Source: Eucommia ulmoides
Lineage: Eukaryota > Streptophyta > Magnoliopsida > Garryales > Eucommiaceae
Direction: 5' to 3'
Assembly: GCA_016647705.1 (NCBI GenBank)
Contig: CM028339.1
Span: 24,033,803 to 24,097,802, forward strand
DNA: 64,000 nt
The position numbers were made by a program, and so were the translations under genes. Below are positions 10,801-21,866 of this stretch, in pieces. Numbering within the stretch: the first letter of the stretch is position 1; every line of letters begins with the position of its first letter. The notes under the pieces were generated by a model, which did no database searches, was not told the origin of the DNA, and saw nothing but the letters and a program-made list of their open reading frames with translations.

Positions 10801-13172
10801 TGTTTTTGTTCTCTCTAGAAAAAATATCATATTTAATTAGGATATGTGTGGCAACAATTATATGTAAAGTGAAAAAAAGTAAATAATAAATACTAACTTA
10901 CCGATTGAATATTTGAATCTCGTATGTTTTAGACTGGGCTTGAGATTTTTGTATTTTTTGAACGACGTGTTTAGCGTATTGGTAACCGTCGACTGAGTCC
11001 TTTAGAGCTTCTTGTGGACCAAAATCAAGGTATTTAACCATCCTGTAGAACGTAATCTTCATGGATGTTGTAATTGGTACATTTCTTGCACCCTTTTGGC
11101 AGTTGTTGAATACCTCTATGTAATTGGTCGTCATTACTCCCCAACGCTTACCATCGTCGTGTGCCCTAGTCCATTTGTAAGTTAGAATATCGTTCAACCA
11201 TGCATGCGCCCGAACATCAAATGTTTTTTATCTCTTCTATGATATGATCGTATTTTCGAATTTGTGTCGCAGCATCCGCATTCCAAGCAAGATCTTTGAG
11301 ATGCTGATTTTTAGCAATCTTGTTGAAATTGTTGCAAAGGTGCCACAAACAAAATCGATAACATCGAGGGGACTCGTTCTGTTGATTAAGCCAGAGACTG
11401 TCAACCGCACTAGTAATGCCGACGTGTCTATCAAATATCAATGTCACCTCAGGACGATCACCGACAATATGACACCTACGCATGTAGATGAACTATCGCC
11501 AGCAGAGGTAGTCCTCCGTCGGTACGACGACGAAAGTCAAAGGATAGCACCTATTGGACGACGTCATTCCAGTGGCGATTAAGATCTTCCCCTCGTATTT
11601 ATCATACAAATGGGTCCCGTCAATCATGATCACGGGCTGACAATAACACCATCCGTCAACTAAAGCTTTGAATGCCCAAAATACCATGTCGAACGTCCTG
11701 TAGCCAGGAATATCAATTAACACAGCACTCCGACAATCGTACCCGGATTGTAGTGCTGCAACGCAACCATAAACTTCGGCAACTTCCGATATGATTCATC
11801 CCAATCTCCGAACAAGGTCTTTATGGCTTTAAATCTAGCCAACCAAGCTTTTTGGTAGGAGATAGTGAATCCTTGAGACTCCTTGACGTAAGCCACAATG
11901 ATGTCAATCTTCAATTCTGGATTATGTTCGACTTGTCCAAGTATTAGGTTTGAAATGAATCCAGAATCCAAATTTTTATGATCTACAGTAGTATAATTAT
12001 AGAAACATGTGTGTTGCCCCTCATATTGTGTAATCTGAAACATACCGTTGTTTTTTTTTCCTACTCGCCCGCAGCCTCTAACCTCATCCATGTGAACACC
12101 AAAGCTTCTTATTTGTTTCCAACACATAAAACTTTTTGTTCTTCTTGACGTGGTAATATTTGATGACCTGCTGGACATGCTCCTTATCCTTAAAGACCAT
12201 ACCAGTACGAAATTTGTCCATCTTCGATGTCCAGAAATTCTTCCTGAACTTCGGCTTGAATTTCGCTATGTCATCGTTGTCACCCCAGTCCAAGTTATTG
12301 AAAAATGGAATAAGCTTGTCCAACTCCAATTGCTGATTCCAACTCCCGTGCCCACTAGGCCCAACATCTAGATCTTCGTCTAGCTCAAATGCAACATCTA
12401 CATCTAACTCTTTTTCTGACATACCGTGACAACTATCAATTGTATCAAACTCACCACCATAATTACTTGTATTGTCTTGCGGTGAACTACACGGCAAATA
12501 ATGGTAATGTGGAATAACAGAGTAGGCGTCATGATCACGGTCAATCATACTATGAGAATGATCTTATTCTAGAATATAGGGTGGGACGGTGTAATTAGAC
12601 TCAAGTAATTGGGGGTGTAGCATGGGAGTACTATAGGAATCATATTGTTTTGGAATGTAAGGGGGTGGGACGGTGTAATTAAACTGGACTACTTGGGGGT
12701 ACGACATGTGAATATTATAGCCGAAGAATTGCCCATCAGATTGGGTATTGTACAGATTAAAACTCTAAGTTATTAAGTTGGTAAAATGACCACTTTGGGG
12801 GGAGGGGGGGAATTCAGACCATCATCAAATGCTCGTTCGATCTCTATATACACCTCAAAAGCAAAAGGTGAGGGTATGTAAAGAGGTAACTCAAGTACCT
12901 AGTTTAATGTTAAGTCGTACCCGATAGAAAACAAAGTATATTTATAATTCACCCCGAAAAGAGCCATCGGCATTCTACACTTTAGTTTCAAATTTCCAGT
13001 AACTCCATCCTCAAGAACACACAGTTTTAGCATCTCAATTAATTCATTTAAGGTTGTTCCCCTAATGATAACCAAAGATTTTACAGCTGATGTACTATAA
13101 CAAACCCCGAACTCGGTACCTTCTAATATTCTACCACCCCAATACAATAACAACCGAACATGATCAATTTCA
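10801..13172 (-). pseudogene. MULE-1 MURA-type transposase, main part
   Basis: Minus-strand blocks in order: an N-terminal PB1-like region at 13172-12899 (LLYWGGRILEGTEFGV), an acidic region with the MuDR N-terminal domain at 12548-12100 (TGMVFKDKEHVQQVIKYY), then 12178-11717 with a zinc-binding-like segment ending EGQHTCFYNYT and a KAWLARFKAIKTLFG helix. The catalytic core at 11723-10902 has the first Asp in VIMIDGTHLYDKYEG, the second in FDRHVGI, an acidic EE near IIEEIKNI, and the hallmark WGVMTTNYIEVFNN. Frameshifts separate 12899/12548, 12178/12100 and 11493/11483. The exon ends at 10902 with a GTAAGT donor; an 87-bp intron (10901-10815) with a TTTTTTCTAG acceptor leads to 14 bp of the last exon before LARD-1. 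The protein would bind the element's ends and cut DNA. Confidence 0.88.
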
Positions 13173-13774
13173 AGCGGTTATCATTTCACAAGGCAAAACA
13201 AAACAAGAAAATATTATTGTCAACTAAAACTCAATCACAAAAGTATGTTCATATACCAATATTTATAGTGTTCATTTTTTATGAGTTTAAGTAATTTATT
13301 TTCAATCCTGAACATTTTACTTATTTTTAATTTATTCAATAATTTTTTTTAATTTTAACTCTAAATCAAATATAAATTTCACGCCAAGTTAATATCAACT
13401 CGATAGATTCAATTAATTTGAGGGACCAAAGTGCACAATTTGTAATTACACATTTTTTAATTAAACAAGTAAATTAAAGAATTGAACTAACTAACAAGTT
13501 TTAATTTATATTTTTCCAATTTATCAAACTTTCAGGGGTCAAAGTGCACAATTATTAATTAAATATTTTATAATTAAACAACTAAATTCAAAAACTAAAC
13601 TAACTAAATAATAATTTTAACTAAATTGAAAAATAATATAACTAACAATTTATTTTAAAACAATATATTAAAATTTATATTTCTCTAATTGTCACACTTT
13701 GAGGGGCTAAAGTGCATATTTTTAAGGATAATTTAAGTTTTATTTTTTAACTTACTTGTTTAATTAAAATATAA

Positions 13775-13930
13775 TCGACTTTAACTTATCATAATCATGT
13801 TTGAAAATATCTTCTTTCTAATTTGCAATAATCAATATACTGTTGTAGATGAGAAAGAATTTATTTCTAAACCTGATTCTGATAAGTTAAAGTCGATTAT
13901 TGATAAAGTTGATAAGTTAAACTTATCAAA
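13775..13930. repeat. Foldback module in the MULE-1 array, copy 1
   Basis: TAATCGACTTTAACTTATCA near 13781 is matched in inverse by TGATAAGTTAAAGTCGATTA near 13878. CTTCTTTCTAATTTGCAA and a GATGAGAAAGAA arm lie between. It is related to the modules at 14362 and 14965 and so is probably a small MITE embedded in the array. Confidence 0.55.
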
Positions 13931-14361
13931 AATAATATTTGTAACAAATTAAACTCGTTATATATACTTGACAAATTAAATTTATATTTTAAAAATATTA
14001 TTTTATATAAATTTAATATTTTATATTTTTCATTAAACTCAAATTTTGTGGGACAAAGTGCATATTTTTTAATTAAACAACTAAATTAAAAAAATTAACT
14101 CAAACTATCTTACAATTTATTTTTAAAAAAATATATTAAAATTCATATTTTATTTTATATTTTTTCAATTTGTCAAACTTTGATGGGTTAAAGTGCACAA
14201 TTTTTAATTAAATATTTTATAATTAAACAACTAAATTCAAAAATTAAACTAACTAATTGACAATTTTAACTAAATTAAAAAATAAACCAACTAAAAATTT
14301 ATTTTAAAACAATATATTAAAATTTATATTTCTCTAATTGTCATACTTTGAGGGGCCAAAG

Positions 14362-14471
14362 TGCAGTTACAAATACGTAGCCGATGTAGATTTTTCAACT
14401 TCATCAAAGTCGACAAGTTAAAGTCGATTATTGATGAGGTTGAAAATTAACATTGGCTACGTATTTGTAAC
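14362..14471. repeat. Foldback module in the MULE-1 array, copy 2 (best preserved)
   Basis: This is a 110-bp hairpin. GTTACAAATACGTAGCC with the following ATTTTTCAACTTCATCAA on the left pairs with TTGATGAGGTTGAAAAT and GGCTACGTATTTGTAAC on the right. The loop is about 22 bp and includes AAGTCGACAAGTTAAAGTCG. A half copy of one arm is at about 14840-14883. Confidence 0.65.
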
Positions 14472-14964
14472 AAATTAAACTCATTATATATACTTGATAA
14501 ATTAAATTTATATTTTAAAAATATTATTTTATATAAGTTTAATATTTTATATTTTTCTAATTAGTCAAAATTTAAGGAGCCAAAATGCATATTTTTTAAT
14601 TAAACAACTAAATTAAACTCAAATTAACTTACAATTTATTTTAAAACAATATATTAAAATTTATATTTTTCCAATTTGCTCAAACTTTAAGGGAACAAAG
14701 TGTACAATTTGTAATTACACATTTTTTAATTAAACAAGTAATTTAAAAATTTGAAGTAACTAACAAGTTTTTTTAAAATAATATATTAATTTTTATTTTC
14801 CCATAAATGTGTAATTTGCTCAAACATAAAACAAGATCAATTTGTTACAAATACGTAGCCTATGCAAGTTTTTCAACTTCATCAAACATTAAATATAAAT
14901 TTTAATATATTGTTTTAAAATGAATTTTTAGTTAATTTGAGTTTAATTTTTTAATTTAGTTGTT

Positions 14965-15145
14965 TAATTAAAAAATAATCGACTTTATTTTTTCAGAATC
15001 AAGCTTAAAAAAATCTTCTTTCTCATCTGCAACAATCAATATATTGTTGCCAATAAAAGAAAGAAGATATTCTAGTATCCTGATTTTGATAAATTAAAGT
15101 CGATTATTGATGAAGTGAAAAATCTACATTAACTACGTATTTGTA
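14965..15145. repeat. Foldback module in the MULE-1 array, copy 3
   Basis: AATAATCGACTTTATTTTTTC near 14985 pairs with a distal TAAAGTCGATTATTG near 15097. The inner arms are ATCTTCTTTCTCATCTGCAA and TTGCCAATAAAAGAAAGAAGAT. The distal end runs into ACGTATTTGTAACAAATTAAAC, as in copy 2. Confidence 0.55.
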
Positions 15146-16518
15146 ACAAATTAAACTCGTTATATATACTTGACAAATTAAATTTATATTTTAAAAATAT
15201 TATTTTATATAAGTTTAATATTTTATATTTTTCTAATTTGTCAAACTTTGAGGGGCCAAAGTGCATATTTTTTAATTAAACAACTAAATTAAAAAATATA
15301 ACTTACAATTTATATTAAACTAATATATTTTAATTTATATTTTTCCAATTGGTCAACTTTGAGGAGTCAAAGTTCACAATTTTTAATTAGACAACTAAAT
15401 TCAAAAATTGAACTAACTAGTTAACAATTTTAACTAAATTCAAAAGTAAACCAACTAACAATTTATTTTAAAACAATACATTAAAATTTATATTTTTTTA
15501 ATTGTAAAATTTTGAGGGGCCCAAGTGCATATTTTTTAATTATACAACTAAATTAAAAAATTAAACTCAAATTAACTTACAATTTATTTTAAACCAATAT
15601 ATTTTAATCTATATTTTTCCAATGTGTCAAACTTTGAGGGGTCAAAATGCAAAATTTTTAATTAAATATTTTTTAATTAAATAACTAAATTCTAAAATTA
15701 AACTAATTAATTAACAATTTTAACTAAATTCAAAAATTAAACTAACTAACAATTTATTTTAAAACAATATATTAAAAAAATTATTCTTATAATTGTCAAA
15801 CTTTGAGGGGTCAAAGTACATATTTTTTTAATTAAACATTTTTTAATTAAATACCTAAAGTCAAAAATTAAACTAACTAACTAAATTTTTTTTTAAATAA
15901 TATATTAATTTATATTTTCCTACACATGTGAAAGGGGTCAAAGTGTAATTTTTAATTTAACAACTAAATTAGAAAAATTTAAACTAACAAATTAAATTAA
16001 TTGACTAACCAACAAATTAAACAAGTAAACTAACTAACTAACAAAACAAACAAACAAACAAACTTATTAGCAAATTAAATAAGTAAAAAACATACTAATT
16101 AAAATTAAACTAACCTCTAATGTTTTTTCGATGTTTTAAAAAAACTAAATTAACAACTAAACTAATTAATTAACTAACTAACTATTTTTTTAAACAATAT
16201 ATTATAATGTGTAAAAAAAAAACAAGTAAATTAATCAAACTAACAAATAACAAATAAACTAAATAATTAAACAAGTAAAAAACATACTAATCAAACTAAC
16301 AAATAAATTAAACAAAAAAATTAAAACAAACTTATTTTTGTAGTAGGAGAAAAAAGTTGTGAAGTTGTAAAATTTGTCAAATTTTGAAGAAGAAAATCAG
16401 GCAAATACTTAGGAAGGCAAATGAACTCTCAATGAGGAAGGAGGCAGTATAAATGTGGAAGAATCGAAGTCCAGTATGAATGAGGAAGGAAGAGCTGAGG
16501 AAGAGCCGTTCACATGGG

Positions 16519-16530
16519 GTTTATATAGGC
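16519..16530 (-). promoter_or_regulatory. Candidate TATA box upstream of the MULE-1 transposase
   Basis: The minus strand reads GCCTATATAAACC here, a strong plant TATA match in a locally less AT-rich stretch (16370-16535). A pyrimidine-rich leader (CTCTTCCTTCCTC-type) follows downstream at 16500-16400. If it drives the transposase, whose N-terminal reading starts near 13172, the 13.3-16.3 kb array would lie in a leader or leader intron. That is inference. Confidence 0.45.
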
Positions 16531-16534
16531 CTTT

Positions 16535-16667
16535 GGTCCTGGTGTTAACAATACCGAGACCATTTGGTTAAAAAAAAATATTTAATGATCCCGGCGTTCA
16601 CAACGCCGAGATCATTTGAAATAAAAAAAAAATTATAATTGATCCCAGTGTTCGAAACACCAGGATC
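16535..16667. repeat. Three tandem 27-bp palindromes next to the MULE-1 promoter
   Basis: Three units at 16535-16561, 16587-16613 and 16641-16667 start 52 and 54 bp apart. Each has 12-bp arms around a 3-bp centre. The middle one is nearly perfect (CGGCGTT CAC AACGCCG, flanked by GATCC/GAGATC). The outer ones carry C-to-T and G-to-A changes, some of which keep the pairing (for example CAGTGTT paired with AACACCAG). Spacers share CATTTG..A-rich..TAAT, so the whole is a 53-bp tandem repeat. Likely a regulatory or transposase-binding array. Confidence 0.8.
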
Positions 16668-16772
16668 TTAGTCCTTGTGCACCAGGATACACAGCTTTCG
16701 TAAATAAGTTCAAAATCGCTTGTTGTCATAATTTTTTTTTTTTTAAAAAAAGTATTTATTGTGTAAAGAACT

Positions 16773-17446
16773 CTATAATAAATTTTGAGCCTTCTCAATC
16801 CCCAACCATGCATGATTGTATGCGATCTCTAATCCATATGTGTTCTTGAAATCGGAAACAACATCAATAGGACATTTAAGTGGATTTCCATGGATCTCAG
16901 TTGCCAATTTGCTTGCAATCACATCGACACTCATTCTTTCATTTTTCCACGAACAAAATGAAGAACCACAAGAATATACATTATCCAATTTTCTAATTAC
17001 AAAAAATCATGTAACCGTGTCAACCCTAGCATGAATATTCCACTTCCAAGATGTGGAATCCCTATGTCACCATGCAATAGTGACTGGAACACTATCATTC
17101 TTCAAATAATAAAAATGAAACTCAACTTCAATTGAATATTTGACAAGATCACGAAAATTATCATCTCCCCCATCAAATTGTTGACCCACCTTTGTAATGA
17201 GGGTGGACCACGATTTAAAACGATGTATGATTTACACAATAAGAGCCAAGAAAAATCAATCCCTTCATCATGTGGGGATAAGTCACTCTGAACAACATCA
17301 CGTCTCTTAATTGATAATTCGCTAGAACTTGCAGCATTCCACGATACTAACTCAACGGTTCTCTCTTTCACAACAACATGCAAGTACCCCACATTTGTCA
17401 CCTTAACTAACTCGAGTAAAGTTGAAAAATCATTTTGGTCACTCAA
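16773..17446 (-). pseudogene. MULE-2 transposase, N-terminal fragment
   Basis: The minus strand from 17446 reads a MuDR N-terminal region (NDFSTLLELVKVTNVGYLHV, later GIDFSWLL). After frame disruptions it reads a zinc-binding-like segment with CSW and then MSVDVIASKLATEIHGNP, KCPIDVVSDFKNTYG and IAYNHAWLGIEKAQ. This is the standard MuDR order of PB1-like region, C2H2/WRKY-like domain, then the 'Y..AW..kEkA' helix. The text stops at about 16773, just before the catalytic core, where A/T-rich sequence begins; the rest of the gene is missing. It differs in sequence from the MULE-1 transposase, so it belongs to another element, probably truncated by the MULE-1 insertion or a deletion. Confidence 0.75.
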
Positions 17447-18480
17447 AATACAGTTTGACTATCCCACAACTGAATATGATATATGCAATGAGTTACATTA
17501 CAACACATTCCATCACTAAATCAATCTATTAACTAACAATTCATATGTTTATCTTTCATCAATTCTCATCAAACAAGTTTTCTCACCAAATGTACACAAC
17601 ATGATCAAAACTCCCATTATCAAATACACATTGCATATTCATAAAATAAAATAAAAACATTATATTACATTATAGTCTGAGCATCCAAAGATAAGTGGAA
17701 ATCCACACACTTAAGAGGATTTTCACTTAAACACTCAAAAAACTACATTACAGTCTGAACGCACGCAACACTGATAATATCTATTTAAGAGGAATTACAC
17801 TAAAAAAACCTTGGAAACTAACAAATTCACTCCTAACACACATTATAACAGACAATATGCAACAACACGAACACAAAACACATGACGACTGGAAAAAAAA
17901 AAAAAAAAAAAAAAAAACAGTAGCATTAAGGCACAATGTCTTCCAATCAATCACAAATCAATATGTAATTCAGGAACAAAAACAAACAAATATAAATAGA
18001 ATTTAAACAAAATAACAATAGCAAATTCATAACAATGAAAGAACTACGCAAATGACAATCGCAAGTTGAAAAACTACACACTAGACATGAGAACAATAAT
18101 GACGCAGACGGACGAACAAGAAAGAACAAGAACAAAATAATAATCAACAAAATTAAACAAGAATAAACATGAATCGTTTGATTTTCAAAAAAAAAAAAAA
18201 TTGAGATCTGATATCCAAAAAAAACAACAAGAAATCTAAGGGCAAACAAGAAATCTAAGGGCAAAAATCGAAACTCACCTGATTATATAATCGATCTTCA
18301 ATCCTATTCAAACACACCGATCAATACATGAAGAACACGAGCCTTCCACAGAATTTTGAATTTTAAATAGAATGGAAAGAAACAAATGAAATGAATCATG
18401 CGAGAATACAGGAAAATGAATGATGTATATTCATTTCTGATTCAAACTACTCTTACATATATAATAAGGGCAAAAAGAAA
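17447..18480 (-). promoter_or_regulatory. Probable 5' leader and promoter region of MULE-2
   Basis: No gene is seen. On the minus strand, TTATTATATATGTAAG at about 18460-18475 could be a TATA box. A leader follows, and AATCAG|GTGAGTTTCG (exon end at 18279) is a strong splice donor, so a leader intron would run toward the N-terminal reading at 17446. A 17-bp direct duplication (AAATCTAAGGGCAAACAAG type) lies at 18231-18264, and an A29 tract at about 17890-17918. The long minus-strand frame at 17947-18264 is a low-complexity by-product. Confidence 0.4.
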
Positions 18481-18599
18481 AATAACAAATTAATATCACG
18501 TCAGCAGAGGAGTTAATAAGTCAAATTTTCTAAAATCAAGAGTTTTGAACAAATAAATTACAACTAGATCAAGAGAAGTTGTCCAACTCGGGAAGGGAA

Positions 18600-19384
18600 T
18601 TTTTTGGAGGAAAATCTCTAATTTTAATTGTATTATTTTACATTATTTTAATTACAGTATTTTTATGCATATTTCAATAATAACATTTTAATTACAATAT
18701 TTTAATCATACTATTTTTATATTCATTTTAATAATGTAATTAATAATATCATTTTAATTATAATATTTTTATACCTATTTTAGTAATATGAATTTAAATT
18801 ATATTATTTTTAGAATATTTTAATTATATTATTTTTATAATATTTTACTTATAGTATTTTTATACATATTTTTATGCTATTTTAATTATATAATTTATAT
18901 ACTTATTTTTATATTAGTATTATCATTTTAATTATATTATTTTTATAATTTTAAATTATACTATTTTTATAATATTTTAATTATTCTATTTTTATACATA
19001 TTTTAATCATATCATTTTAAGTTTGTAATATTTCAATTATATTATTTTATATCTATTTTAATAATTTTGGTAATATAATTTTAATTATACCTTTTGGGAA
19101 AAGTAAAATCTCTATTTGAAAGGATATGGAAATAACACAGATTTCGAATGGGTTTAGAAATCCCATTATCCTACTTTGAAATTTCATTTTACAAATTCAA
19201 TGGTGTTTACAAATCCATTTTAGTAGTACCAAAAGAAGAGATTTAAAATATATATATATATAAAGTTCTTTTTCGAAGTGAAATCCCTCTTCTAATTACC
19301 CTATTTAAACATAACCTTAGTGTTATTCTTGAATTTGTGTATTTTTCCCCCCAAAAATTGAAAAAAGAACAAAAAAAAAAAAAA
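18600..19384. repeat. Degenerate AT-rich tandem tract
   Basis: From about 18610 to 19090 the sequence repeats ATTTTAATTATATTATTTTTATA with variations, in irregular 25-60 bp steps. 19090-19384 is AT-rich spacer with a (TA)n run at about 19249-19262 and an A-tract at 19371-19384. No coding signal. Confidence 0.6.
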
Positions 19385-19547
19385 GGCAAAATACTTTTAG
19401 ACCCTTTAGTTATTGACACGTTTCTATATAGTCCAATAAATTTGTTCATTTCAGTTTAAACCATCTAAGTATGAAGACGGTTTTAAAAGGTCGTTCTATT
19501 AATTTTTTCTTCCAAATTAACAGAAATTCTATTTTTAGGTGTATAAC
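19385..19547 (+). repeat. Left terminal inverted repeat
   Basis: It pairs along its full length with the reverse complement of 21867-22031. Shared landmarks are ATATAGTCCAATAAATTTGTTC, TTCAGTTTAAACC, AAGTATGAAG and an inner end TTTTTAGGTGTATAAC. Confidence 0.85.
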
Positions 19548-19639
19548 GGTCTTTTTATTATTTTTTATTTTTCTTCTTTTTCTTTCTTTTTGGTTCTTTT
19601 CCTTTTTTTTCCCTCTCTTTCTTTTTCTGACCTTCTTCA

Positions 19640-20420
19640 CTCAACCCCTCTCTCTCTCTCTCGAAATCTCAGAGACCAAACCATGCAACGCAGTGACGCC
19701 GGCGATCCCATGAAAGACGTCATCTTTTCGTCGAATGGGAACATCGTCGACAGGGGAGTCATGATTTCATTCAAAACGTCAATGTTTCGATCCGTCAGAC
19801 CCTCCTCCACGAAAAACTTGAACGCCGTCGCGAACGCCTCTGCGCTTCCGTTGGCCACGAAGCACTATCTGTTCCTCTTGCTCCCTTCATCTTCTCCTTG
19901 ATCTTCACCATCGCCTCCCGGCACACCTCACCGTCTCGACTCTCCCTCGCCGCCGCAACTCTCTATTTTAACAGAAGGCAGCCCACCCTTCATTAAAACA
20001 GAGGATGCACTTTTGTTTTAACAGAGGGTGCACCCTCTGTTTAGTAATGGGGAAGAAACCCACATTATCGTCGATTTCATTGCTGCTACCGCTCTGGACC
20101 AACTTCTTTAAGCTGAACGAAGCATCGACGGAATAGGTTGCAGCTCCGACGTCCAATCTTCCTTCAGTCCACAACCGGCAGTCTCGCTCACAGCCAAAGC
20201 ACCACCAATCTCCTGCAGCAAAGACCCGTTCGGCCATTTCTGTAGCGCCTTGTTGTCTAAAACCGCTGCCAGGATAGCCCCATTTTTTGTAGAACCGATT
20301 CTGCCACTGCTACCGTTGTTTATGCCGTCGACAAAGGAGAGCGTCGACGTCGAAGTGGAGGGACTAGGCTTCTTTTGGTTTCCAGAACAGAGATGGACTC
20401 AATGTAGGCGAAACTAACTT
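19640..20420 (-). pseudogene. Captured gene fragments, family not recognised
   Basis: The sequence is clearly GC-richer than the flanks and reads protein-like on the minus strand. One frame around 19910-19870 gives EVCREAMVKIKEKMKG. After a frame change, 19860-19690 gives SAEAFATAFKFFVEEGLTD and NIDVLNEIMTPLSTMFPF. A separate block at about 20340-20130 gives SFVDGINNGSSGRIGSTKN and then ALQKWPNGSLLQEIGGALAV. The blocks look like exons of one or two host genes picked up by the TIR element. No transposase motif is present. I do not recognise the genes, and stops between blocks mean no intact protein is encoded. Confidence 0.5.
20020..20041. repeat. Perfect 22-bp palindrome
   Basis: AACAGAGGGTG at 20020-20030 is followed directly by its reverse complement CACCCTCTGTT. 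A related TTTTAACAGAAGG / AAAACAGAGGATGCAC pair lies just upstream (19969-20010), so the stretch is a small cluster of inverted copies. Confidence 0.8.
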
Positions 20421-20523
20421 CTTTTTTACACAAAGACGAAAAAGAAGATGAAACAGATGAAGAAGCCAAAACTCCTATCATCTACAGAAGAACAAAAACA
20501 AAATCAAAAATCCAAAAAAAAAT

Positions 20524-21866
20524 TGAAAATTATACTTTAAGATTTAAATATTTGTGTGTTTTCAAGCATTTTTGTTAGCTTAATGTGTGTTTATATTGTT
20601 TTATAGGTTTTTGAATAAATGGGTGAAAAGGTACAAAGTCGGTTCAGGTATAGTAACTTCAAGACCGATTTTGGACATGATACAATTCGATTTTGGAAAA
20701 ACTCAAACCATGGATGTTGTAGATTTCTGTCTTATATTTCTATAAGTTTTTAAATCATCTTAATCGGAGTTCAGATGAAAAAATTACGGCCAAACGACCA
20801 CCGCTACAGCGGTGAAGAGTCAGTGAACCTACTGACTTCCCACCGCTGTAGCGGTCTGGTACCAGATGGCTTGGATATTTTTTGATATTTTTTAGATATT
20901 TTGGGCCCCTGTTTGATCACCTCCTTCCTCAACACCCTTAGGACGTTTTTGGGAGTGTTTTTGGAGCTCCAGGACATATCAACCAAGAGGAGATCACAAA
21001 TCCAAGAAGAGGAAACGATCTTGAAGCGGTTTTAGCGGACGTTCGTCAAATTACGGCTAGCCTCCTTTATTTCTCTCTTTATTTCTTAGTTTTGTTGGTA
21101 GTTTTTTTCATGTTTAGCTTGTATATTGTAGAATATTGGGCTATGGCCATGTGTAGCTAAACAAATATTGTTTAGGGGTTGATGTAATTCATGAAAACGT
21201 GCTTTGAATAAATCGATGTTTTGTTAACGGTTGTTTATCTTTATCCAATTGTGTTTATCATTTTATTATTTTAATTATATGCTTGTTATGATATATTGAT
21301 TGGTTTGAGAATACGAGGTTTGACACTCAGGAGAGGTAACCCCGAATTTGAATTAGGGTTTAAACACAACGTGAAGATCTAATAACTCGGGAGAGTATTA
21401 GAAAGTATGCAATCCATGAGGTTGGGGTGAGATTCATGTGATCAATGTCATATAAATGCTAGACGGGGATGTTGGCGTTGACGCAAAATCGCATATTCAT
21501 TTATTTTACACTCAGGAGAGGTAGTAAGTGAGATTTTGATACCTAAATTGTCGGATAATGTGAATGTCGTTAATGTAAACTAGATTGAATCGAACACAAT
21601 TAAGTGAACAAAGTTAATCCCTAGACAATATTTTTCCATTAACGTCATAGTAGTATTATAATTTAATAATTAATTTAGTTTAGTTGATAATTATTAAAAA
21701 AAAAAAAAAATTAAGTCGCCTAGATAAAGTTAGGTTATAACAATCGCGATACTTAGCGACGATCTAATTTAATCCCTATGGATACGACAACCCTTACTCT
21801 TCCTACTATACTAAAACTTGACCCGTACACTTGCGGTTAAAGTAGCGACATAATATTTTGCTATCA
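20524..21866 (+). mobile_element. Solo LTR, same subfamily as 41029-42424
   Basis: It matches 41029-42424 along its length: AAATATTTGTGTGTTTT near the start, AATAAATGGGTGAAAAG, a GC-rich palindrome block (about 20795-20865), the GGTTTGACACTCAGGAGAGG segment near 21317, and the end TACACTTGCGG...GTAGCGACATAAT...GCTATCA at 21866. No internal retroelement sequence is attached on either side. The right edge is exact; the left edge near 20524 is an estimate because no matching GTTAT target duplication is found there. Confidence 0.75.

Larger units (their letters stand above)
13250..16330. repeat. MULE-1 right-end AT-rich tandem repeat array
   Basis: About 14 diverged units of roughly 130-170 bp each contain AACTTTGAGGGG(C/T)CAAAGTGCA followed by TTTTTAATTAAACAACTAAATTAAA and an AACAATATATTAAAATTTATAT stretch (for example near 13433, 13540, 13708, 14050, 14188, 14355, 14695, 15256, 15366, 15518, 15642, 15809 and 15939). 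The reverse complement of the unit occupies 1-390, so the element has long compound inverted ends. No coding potential is seen. The last part (15960-16330) loses the GGGGCCAAAGTGCA core and becomes AACTAAC/AAACAAAC-rich. Confidence 0.75.

Noticed and set aside
5309..10805. Exact target duplication for LARD-1
   Set aside because: GCATT and TGTTT do not match; boundaries rest on LTR alignment and frame continuity instead.
17947..18264. 105-codon hydrophobic minus-strand frame
   Set aside because: Phe/Leu-rich by composition (A-rich + strand), within the likely leader region of MULE-2; no family signature.
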